The notes below the pieces were generated by a model. The model was given only the letters and a program-made list of their open reading frames with translations. It was not told where the DNA came from and did not search any database. Position numbers and translations under genes: made by a program. Positions 15,851 through 22,476 of a stretch of 64,000 bases of DNA are shown one piece after another (the first letter of the stretch is position 1; every line of letters begins with the position of its first letter). The stretch covers positions 3,348,001 to 3,412,000 of the forward strand of contig NZ_JACHMX010000001.1 of NCBI RefSeq assembly GCF_014205155.1. The letters run 5' to 3'. Source of the stretch: Amycolatopsis umgeniensis (lineage in GTDB: Bacteria; Actinomycetota; Actinomycetes; Mycobacteriales; Pseudonocardiaceae).

Positions 15851-17074
15851 TCAGGAGCCGGAGATGGTCCGGATCCCGGCGATCAGGCGGTCGACGTGGT
15901 CCTCGGTCGTGCCGATCCCGATACTCGCGCGCACCGCCGTCGGCGCTGTCGTGCCCGCCTGCTCGAGCAACCGCCGGGTGAACGGGTGGGCACAGAACAG
16001 GCCGTCGCGGACGCCGATGCCGAACTCCGCGGCCAGTCTCGTGGACACGGTGCGCGTCTCGACACCATCGACTGTGAAGGACACGATGCCCAGCCTGTCC
16101 GGCCAGCGTCCACCCGCACCCAGCACACGGACGGCAGGGATTTCCGCCAAGCCGTCGTGCAACCGGGTCATCAAAGTGACCTCTTCGGACTGGATGGTGT
16201 CCAGGTCCGCCGTCGCGAGGGCGTCGCACGCGGCGGCGAGGGCCACCGCGCCGATGACGTTCGGGGAGCCCGCCTCGTGGCGCGCGGCACCCGTCGCCCA
16301 GTCGACCTGGCCGGGTGCGTCGCCGACGTGCGCGGTGGCCCCGCCACCCGCGAGGTACGGCCGCGCGCCGTCCAGCCAGTCGGGCCTACCCGCGAGCACG
16401 CCGGTTCCGAACGGGGCGTACAGCTTGTGGCCGGAGAAAGCCACGTAGTCGAGGCCGAGGGCGGCGATGTCGATCCGCCGGTGTGGTGCGAGCTGGGCGG
16501 CGTCCACCGCGATGCGGGCGCCGAAGCGGCGGGCGGTGGCGGCGAGTTCGGCCAGCGGCCAGACCTCACCGGTCACATTGGACGCCCCGGTGACGGCCAG
16601 CAGCGCCGGACGCCAGGTGCCCAGCCCGGTGAGCGTCTCCGCGACGGCCGAAACCGCCTCCTGCGGCGACGAAGGTGCCGGAAGCCGGACGACTTCGTTC
16701 CAGGGCAAGAGGTTCGCGTGGTGTTCGCCTTCGAACGTGATGGCGACGGTGTCCTGCGGCACGACATGCGCGAGCAGGTTCAGAGCGTCGGTGGTGTTGC
16801 GGGTGAACACCACTTCGTCGTCCGGGCGGCAGCCGAGGAACGTGGTGACGGACTCGCGGGCCCGCTCGTACTTTTCCGTGCACAGCTGGGAAAGCGCGCC
16901 CGCGCCCCGATGCACGCTCGCGTAGTACGGGAGCAGCTCCCCCACCACGTCGGCCACCTCGCGCAGGCACGGCGCGCTCGCCGCGTAGTCCAGGTTGGCG
17001 TAGGCGATCTTCGTCCCGTCGGACAATCCCACCTTGACGTCAGAGCCCAGCACGCCCAGCGTGTTCCCACCCAT
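15851..17074 (-). CDS. Cysteine-desulfurase-like PLP enzyme (class V aminotransferase)
   Basis: A 407-residue fold-type I PLP enzyme. Conserved segments are VVFTRNTTDALNLLAHV, EGEHHANLLPW, a VDAAQLAPHRRIDI PLP aspartate strand, the Schiff-base lysine in FSGHKLYAPFG, and a catalytic-cysteine candidate in DGLFCAHPFTRRLL. This is the SufS/CsdA-like pattern, but standalone members may act as selenocysteine lyases, isopenicillin epimerase-like enzymes or sulfur donors in natural-product pathways. ATG 17074 is preceded by AGGAG; an upstream in-frame ATG at 17116 has none. It follows the CoA-transferase gene by 88 bases on the same strand, so shared transcription is possible. Confidence 0.85.
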   Translation of the reverse strand: MGGNTLGVLGSDVKVGLSDGTKIAYANLDYAASAPCLREVADVVGELLPYYASVHRGAGALSQLCTEKYERARESVTTFLGCRPDDEVVFTRNTTDALNLLAHVVPQDTVAITFEGEHHANLLPWNEVVRLPAPSSPQEAVSAVAETLTGLGTWRPALLAVTGASNVTGEVWPLAELAATARRFGARIAVDAAQLAPHRRIDIAALGLDYVAFSGHKLYAPFGTGVLAGRPDWLDGARPYLAGGGATAHVGDAPGQVDWATGAARHEAGSPNVIGAVALAAACDALATADLDTIQSEEVTLMTRLHDGLAEIPAVRVLGAGGRWPDRLGIVSFTVDGVETRTVSTRLAAEFGIGVRDGLFCAHPFTRRLLEQAGTTAPTAVRASIGIGTTEDHVDRLIAGIRTISGS

Positions 17075-17162
17075 CACGAAGCTCCTCCGCCGACCGGACC
17101 ATCTGCTTCCACCCATGATCGCAGTGCTTTCACGGGGCGAACATCTCCTGCGCTGCCACGGA

Positions 17163-18890
17163 CTACGAAAAAGTCCATGGTGAAGTAGCGATCGCGCATC
17201 CGTTCTGCTCGAACCGCGAGGGACGGCGCGAGACGAGCGTGCGCAGATCGCGCCGGACGGGCATCGCGACCGGACCCAGCCTGCGTTCCCAGTCCGCCAC
17301 CGGCCGCGTGCCCAGCGCCTTGGTGATCGCGTCCGGCAGTTCTTCTTGCGAAGGAACGGGAATGTCCAGGAGCGAGCACAGCGCGGCGACGTACTCGGTC
17401 ACGATCGCGAGCAGGCCGTCGGCCGCCGTGAAGACACCGTCGACGGCGACGGGCGACGGCTCGCGCAGCAGCGCGTCCGCCGCGCCGAGCAGCGACGTTG
17501 TGACCTCGCCGCCCCGGCCGAAGCGCTGCCGTGCCACCAGTGCGGCCAGGATCCCTTCCGCCGAAACGAATCCGCCCGCGATGTCCACCATGATCATCAA
17601 CGTCGGCCGCGGCGGAGCGCCTGCCGGGGTCAGTGCGTCCGCGAGCCCGGAATACGCCTGGACCATGTAGTCCGTGCCCGCGGGCGGGTTCTCCCCCAGC
17701 GCGTCGCCCCAGCCGGACGCGGTCGCGTACACCAGCCCGGGGTTCACCGCGTGCATCGTGGCCGCGTCCAGGCCGAGCTCGACGTCCTTGCCCGGCGCCC
17801 AGTTGTGCAGGAAGACATCGGCGTCACGGACCAGGTCCAGCACCTCGGCGCGCCCGGACGGCTGTTTGAAGTCGATCTCGGCGATGCGCTTGCCGTCGTT
17901 GAGCACGCGGAACTTCGCCGAGCAGTCACCCGCCATCGGCGGCATGCCCCGCAAGGGATCACCGCCCGGCGGCTCGATCCGGGTGACGGTCGCGCCGAGC
18001 AATGACAGCAGCCGGGTGGCCATCGGGCCCTGCACCCGGCGGGTCGACTCGACGATGCGGATCCCGGCGAGCGGCAGTCCTGCGTCGGCGCCGGGTCCGG
18101 GCGGCGCTGCCCGGCCTGCCCGGAACGACCACGGTGGCGAACCCGCGTCGGGATCGGCGCGCCGCTCTTCCACTGTCCTAACCGGACAGATGTGCATCGA
18201 CGTCGACTCGGCGATCGAGCGGATCTCCTCGAACGAGCGAGACTCGGCAGCCTCGTGCAGTTCGCGCGGAAGCGACACCGACGCGCGTTCGTAGCGGAGC
18301 AGGAACGGCCGCCATCCTTGTCCGACCGCGCGTTCCGGCGCTCCCAGCGAAGCCCAGAATCCCTGCCAGGCCTCGCTGCTGAAGGCCTCGACCTCGAAGG
18401 CGACCCCGTCGGCCGAAACGAACGGCGGCCGTGCTGTCGACGGAATACCGTCAGGACCCTCGGGATCCTCGTCCGCGGTGGCGGCGGCGATGTACTGCGC
18501 GACCGCCATCATCGCGACACGGTCCGCGCTCATCTCGATCCGCGACACCGGGTTTCCACGCAGCTGAGCCAAAGTCGCGGCCAGCACACCTTGGACGGCG
18601 GCCATTCCCGTGAGCACCGAAACGTAGTCGACACCCAGCGGCCGCGGCTGCGCTTCGGACCGGCCGTGCAGTGCCATGATCCCGAAGTCGGCCTGCAGGA
18701 GGTTCTCCGGGAACGGTCCGAGCAGGCCGGCCTCGACCGAGACACCCGGCCCGCTCAGGCTCAAGACGCCGGGGCGCGCGGCACCGACGTCGGCGTCCAG
18801 CATCCGCAGCCTGTCGAGAGCCGTCTCGACGGCCGAGCCGGATCCGGCGCTCAGGACGCGGAACCCGTTCAGAGGAGAGGAAAAGGACAC
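17163..18890 (-). CDS. Double-domain class III CoA-transferase (CaiB/BaiF family)
   Basis: A 575-residue protein, about 170 residues longer than the usual 400. The C-terminal part (from about residue 270, LPLAGIRIVESTRRVQGPMA) contains RIEPPGGDPLRG, FKQPSGRAEVLDLVRDADVF and the catalytic-Asp segment GTDYMVQAYSGLADAL. The N-terminal 265 residues read as a second, degenerate CoA-transferase domain (LNGFRVLSAGSGSAVETALD, LGVDYVSVLTGMAAVQGVLA). GTG 18890 has GGAGGT six bases upstream. Family members move CoA between carboxylic acids; partners here are unknown. Some family members act as racemases (AMACR). It is separate from the shorter CoA-transferase at 34597. Confidence 0.82.
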   Translation of the reverse strand: MSFSSPLNGFRVLSAGSGSAVETALDRLRMLDADVGAARPGVLSLSGPGVSVEAGLLGPFPENLLQADFGIMALHGRSEAQPRPLGVDYVSVLTGMAAVQGVLAATLAQLRGNPVSRIEMSADRVAMMAVAQYIAAATADEDPEGPDGIPSTARPPFVSADGVAFEVEAFSSEAWQGFWASLGAPERAVGQGWRPFLLRYERASVSLPRELHEAAESRSFEEIRSIAESTSMHICPVRTVEERRADPDAGSPPWSFRAGRAAPPGPGADAGLPLAGIRIVESTRRVQGPMATRLLSLLGATVTRIEPPGGDPLRGMPPMAGDCSAKFRVLNDGKRIAEIDFKQPSGRAEVLDLVRDADVFLHNWAPGKDVELGLDAATMHAVNPGLVYATASGWGDALGENPPAGTDYMVQAYSGLADALTPAGAPPRPTLMIMVDIAGGFVSAEGILAALVARQRFGRGGEVTTSLLGAADALLREPSPVAVDGVFTAADGLLAIVTEYVAALCSLLDIPVPSQEELPDAITKALGTRPVADWERRLGPVAMPVRRDLRTLVSRRPSRFEQNGCAIATSPWTFS

Positions 18891-18973
18891 GGTGTACCTC
18901 CGGGTACGACTACGGAAACGGCCTGGCGTCCGCGGGCGGCGGACGCCAGGCCGGAGGGTCCGATGGCGAAGGA

Positions 18974-20293
18974 CTACACCGGGACCGATTCCTCACGCGG
19001 CCGCGGCAGCGTGGCCGCCTTACGGGCGGCGCGGCGCTTGATGAGCCGCTCACCCCAGTTCATCAGCGGCCTTTCGAGCAGGTAGTACGAGATCGTCGAA
19101 AGGATGATCGTGCCGACCAGGGTGACCAGTTGCAGTTCCCAGAACCCGGTGCCGGCGCGGATCAACATCAACGGCATCGGTTCCCCGTTGAAATAGGCGT
19201 TCGGCTTCTGCAGGTAGAAGTGCATCACCGCGAACTGCCACAGGTAGACCCCGTAGGAGATCTTGCCGATGAACAGGATCACCCGGTTGGTGAACACCGC
19301 GCGGATCAGGCGCGATTCGGGTCCGGGCGCGACCATCGCCAGCAGCAATGTCGCCGAGAGAATCGCCAAGAGTCCGTAGAAGATCCCGAGCGCGGTGAGA
19401 CTGTAGTAATCGTCCATGCCGATTTCACTGCCGGGACGGGCACAGTTGATCAGCAGGCAGGTCAGCGCGATGCCCAGGAACAGAACGCGGTGGCGGCCGG
19501 CGAAGGCGAGCAGCTTGGGCGCCTCCTTCGGCGACGCTTTCTGCAGCTCCAGCCAGATCGCGATGACCATGCCGATCGCGACCTCCGGCATCAGGCCCAT
19601 CGGGTACCAGAACAGCGCGCGGGTGCCGAGGCCGTTCATCTGCGAGTACAGCAGCCAGGCGATACCGGCCGCGAACAGCACCGGCACGGGCAGCATCATC
19701 CGGTACGCGCGTGCCCGCGCGGTCTGGCCGCGGGAGGCGAACTTGAAGGTCGCCCAGGCGAGCAGCGGAAGCAGGAGGTAGAACTGCGCCATGTCCGGCA
19801 CGGTCCACGTGATCTCCATGCCGTTGCTCCAGCCGTCCCAGTCGTAGATGTGCAGGAGCAGCATCGGACGGAGGACGTCCCACAGGTTGTCGATCTGCTG
19901 GAGGTTCAGCGCGACCAGCACCACGAAGTACATCACGTAGTACGCGGGGAGCAGGCGCAGCACACGGCGGATGACCGTGCCTTCGCGTTTGCGCGGGGTG
20001 CCGTTGATGATCGACTTCGCGAACCCCTGATAGACGAACATGCCCGTGAGCACGAAGAAAACGCCCGCGAAGATCTGCAGACCGCCGGTGAAGAATCCGC
20101 CGACCGCGCTGGTCGAAGCGATCGTGCCGCCGAGTTCCTTGGTGCCCAGCACTCCCGCGATCATCGCGACGTGCGTGAAGAGCAGTGCCAGCGCGCAAAC
20201 CCCGCGCAAGCCGTCGACGGCGAGATAGCGTTGTTTGGCGGGCTTTTCCGCGGCTGCGGGCGGCCCGCCTTTCCGCGTTGTGGTAACGCTCAT
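18974..20293 (-). CDS. Integral membrane acyltransferase, family 3 (OafA/YrhL-like)
   Basis: A 439-residue protein with about ten transmembrane segments. It starts with the family signature RYLAVDGLRGVCALALLFTH at about residues 22-41, in which the His is thought to be catalytic. Further conserved parts are VFFVLTGMFVYQGF, RRVLRLLPAYYVMYF and ISYGVYLWQFAVMHF near the end. Such enzymes O-acylate sugars or other extracellular acceptors. ATG 20293 is preferred over an upstream in-frame ATG at 20353 because GAAAGGA lies eight bases before it. It shares no overlap with neighbours and probably has its own promoter in the 490-base gap upstream. Confidence 0.88.
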   Translation of the reverse strand: MSVTTTRKGGPPAAAEKPAKQRYLAVDGLRGVCALALLFTHVAMIAGVLGTKELGGTIASTSAVGGFFTGGLQIFAGVFFVLTGMFVYQGFAKSIINGTPRKREGTVIRRVLRLLPAYYVMYFVVLVALNLQQIDNLWDVLRPMLLLHIYDWDGWSNGMEITWTVPDMAQFYLLLPLLAWATFKFASRGQTARARAYRMMLPVPVLFAAGIAWLLYSQMNGLGTRALFWYPMGLMPEVAIGMVIAIWLELQKASPKEAPKLLAFAGRHRVLFLGIALTCLLINCARPGSEIGMDDYYSLTALGIFYGLLAILSATLLLAMVAPGPESRLIRAVFTNRVILFIGKISYGVYLWQFAVMHFYLQKPNAYFNGEPMPLMLIRAGTGFWELQLVTLVGTIILSTISYYLLERPLMNWGERLIKRRAARKAATLPRPREESVPV

Positions 20294-20530
20294 TTGTGCG
20301 TCCTTTCTCCCAAAAGCTATGGGGTGAACCGCGCTCGAGCTTTTCCACGCCACGCGGCGGAACCCAGACCGATATCCGTCTGCCCTGCTAGCTTCGCACC
20401 GTCGTATGGGCCCCGTCTTATCCCATTCTGCGACCCTTTTTCGGGCTTACGTGGCGTGCTCGTGTTGTGACAGGTGACGCCGTTCCTGGTCGGGGCTGAA
20501 GGTTCAGACCCGAGTGGAGCGGGATGGCCG

Positions 20531-20653
20531 GATCACTCGTGATCGAGCGGCGATCACGCGTGATTGGAGCCGGATCACGCGTGATCGGCGACGTTTCACG
20601 GAGTTCGCCTTCTGATCACGCGAGATCCGTCTCCAATCACACGAATCACGCCT
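20531..20653. repeat. Cluster of GATCACGCGTGATC-type palindromes (left copy)
   Basis: At least four near-copies of a 14-base palindrome occur in about 120 bases: GATCACTCGTGATC (20531), GATCACGCGTGATT (20552), GATCACGCGTGATC (20573) and GATCACGCGAGATC (20614), then ATCACACGAATCACGCCT at 20636-20653. A related cluster is at 40467-40562. They could be operators, a decayed repeat or folded RNA. Nothing in the sequence decides this. Confidence 0.75.
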
Positions 20654-20695
20654 CGCTCACCTTGGGTTCAGGGCCGCACCAGCCCTTACTGGGAC

Positions 20696-20748
20696 GTCGC
20701 GAAAGCCACTTTCGGGACATCAGACGTCCCGAAAGTGGCTTTCGCGAC
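20696..20748. terminator. Long hairpin, copy 2 of the GTCGCGAAAGCC family
   Basis: A perfect 23-bp stem (arm starts GTCGCGAAAGCCACTTTCGG) with the 7-base loop ATCAGAC. It lies 34 bases after the stop of the last gene of the large minus-strand operon and is well placed to terminate it. The loop is the reverse complement of the GTCTGAT loop of copies 1 and 3 with one base changed, so this copy is effectively inverted. Confidence 0.85.
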
Positions 20749-20782
20749 ACGGCCGCTCGGCATCGGACGTGGCTGTCGCGCC

Positions 20783-22453
20783 TCAGGCGGCTTCTTCCTC
20801 CAGCCGTCGCGCGATGTCCGCCCGCAGGACCTTCTTGTCGATCTTCCCGATCGGGGTGCGCGGCATCGCGTCGACGATCACCAGCCGCTCCGGCAGTTTG
20901 AACCGGGCGACCCCCGCCGTCTCCATGACGTCGATGACGTCCCGCAGTTCGACCGAAGTGCCGGGCGTCGGGACGACGTAGAGGCAGCCGCGCTCACCCA
21001 GTACCGGATCCGGCATCGCGACCGAGGCCGCCATCTCCACCGAATCCAGTTGGTAGGCGAAGGATTCGACCTCTTCGGCCGCGATCTTCTCGCCACCGCG
21101 GTTGATCACGTCCTTGGTGCGCCCTTCGACGACGACGTAACCGTCCGGGCGCAGCCGCACGACGTCACCGGTGCGATACCAGCCGTCCGGGGTGAAGGCG
21201 CGCTCGTTGTGCTCGGGCGCACGGTAGTACCCGCGGATCGTGTACGGGCCGCGCGTGATCAGTTCGCCCTGCTCGTCCGGCGGGACCGGATTCCCGTCGG
21301 GGTCGACCACCCGCAGTTCGTCGGCCGGGTTGATCGGGCGGCCCTGGGTGTCACACGTGACGTCGAACGGGTCGTCCAGGCGGGTGAGGTTTGTCAGCCC
21401 CTCCGCCATGCCGTAGCCCTGTTGCAGCGTGCAGCCGAACACCGAGCTGATCTGACGCACCAGCTGGTCCTGCAGCCGCGCGGCGCCCAGGGTCAGCACC
21501 TCGAACGACGACAGGTCGTGATGCTGGTCGGCCTCGCGGTACTCGAGCCAGCGCACCACGATCGCCGGTACCACCGACGTCACCGTGGCACGTTCGGCTT
21601 CGATCGCGCCCAGCGAGTCACGAGCGGACGGCGACGGCGAGACGACCACCCGGCCGCCGGCCCACAGCACACCGAGGATCGCGCTGAGCGGGTAGTTGTG
21701 CCCGAACGGCAGCACCGCGAGATACACCGACGAGGCCACGAAGCCGAAAGCGTCGGCGGATCCGTCGACGTAGCAGGCGTAGTCGTCGTGGGTACGCGCG
21801 ATGAGCTTCGGCAGACCCGTGGTACCACCGGAAAGGATCAGCAGCGCGACCGAACGCGGGTCGGGTGCGAGCGCGTCCAGTTCGGTGCGCGCCGCCTGAG
21901 GGTCCGGAGCCGGGGCGCACAACGCGCGCAGGTCCACGTGGCCGTCACGGACGTCCCCGGCGACGATGACGTGCTCGATCGTCTCGGCCCCGGCGGCGAT
22001 CCCGGCCGCCAGTTCCTGGTGGTCGAAGTCCTTCACGCGGTCCGGCACGGCGATCGCGCGCGCCTCGGAAAGCTCGGCCAGATAGGACAGTTCGTGCCTG
22101 CGGTGCTGGATCAGCGCCATCACCGGGATCACGCCGAGCCGGAAGCACGCCAGCGTCAGCACGACGAACTCCCAGCCGTTGGGCAGCTGGAAGAGCAACC
22201 GGTCGTCCGGCCGGAGCCCGAGGGCTCGCAACCGCTGGGCGGCACCGTCCACACGGGACAGGAGCTCGGCGTAGGTCAGCCGGAAGTCTCCGTCGGTCAA
22301 GGCCTCGTCGTTCGGGGTCGCGTCCGCCGCGTCGACGAATCGCGAGGCGAGCGCCTGGCCCTTCCAGTGGCCTTCGGCGACGTAGCGCGCGACGAGGTCG
22401 GCAGGCCAGGGGACCGTTCCCTCATGGCTCGGCTGGACAGGTATCGAGGGCAC
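20783..22453 (-). CDS. EntE/DhbE-like aryl-acid AMP ligase
   Basis: A 556-residue stand-alone adenylating enzyme. Core motifs are LLILSGGTTGLPKL (A3), LQQGYGMAEGL (A5), YRTGDVVRLRPDGYVVVEGR (A7/A8), DVINRGGEKIAAEEVE and the C-terminal catalytic Lys in PRTPIGKIDKKVLR. The segment VLPFGHNYPLSAILGVLWAG matches the His-Asn substrate pocket of 2,3-dihydroxybenzoate/salicylate-AMP ligases (EntE, DhbE), so an ortho-hydroxy- or amino-benzoate-like acid is a fair guess. GTG 22453 with AGGGAGG upstream is chosen; ATG 22478-22480 overlaps the fusion-gene stop but has no ribosome-binding site. It is the last gene of the 17-gene operon. No genes making dihydroxybenzoate or salicylate are in the window, and no aryl-carrier protein other than the single ACP. 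Confidence 0.88.
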   Translation of the reverse strand: MPSIPVQPSHEGTVPWPADLVARYVAEGHWKGQALASRFVDAADATPNDEALTDGDFRLTYAELLSRVDGAAQRLRALGLRPDDRLLFQLPNGWEFVVLTLACFRLGVIPVMALIQHRRHELSYLAELSEARAIAVPDRVKDFDHQELAAGIAAGAETIEHVIVAGDVRDGHVDLRALCAPAPDPQAARTELDALAPDPRSVALLILSGGTTGLPKLIARTHDDYACYVDGSADAFGFVASSVYLAVLPFGHNYPLSAILGVLWAGGRVVVSPSPSARDSLGAIEAERATVTSVVPAIVVRWLEYREADQHHDLSSFEVLTLGAARLQDQLVRQISSVFGCTLQQGYGMAEGLTNLTRLDDPFDVTCDTQGRPINPADELRVVDPDGNPVPPDEQGELITRGPYTIRGYYRAPEHNERAFTPDGWYRTGDVVRLRPDGYVVVEGRTKDVINRGGEKIAAEEVESFAYQLDSVEMAASVAMPDPVLGERGCLYVVPTPGTSVELRDVIDVMETAGVARFKLPERLVIVDAMPRTPIGKIDKKVLRADIARRLEEEAA

Positions 22454-22476
22454 GACGGCCTCCCTTTCTCTTGGAA

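Larger units (their letters stand above)
20294..20782. other. Intergenic module: GATCAC repeats plus hairpin, no gene
   Basis: A 489-base gap between the acyltransferase start and the end of the large minus-strand biosynthetic operon. From left to right it holds a presumed promoter of the acyltransferase, a cluster of GATCAC-type palindromes (20531-20653) and the hairpin 20696-20748. A closely related arrangement occupies 40467-40647. Confidence 0.75.
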
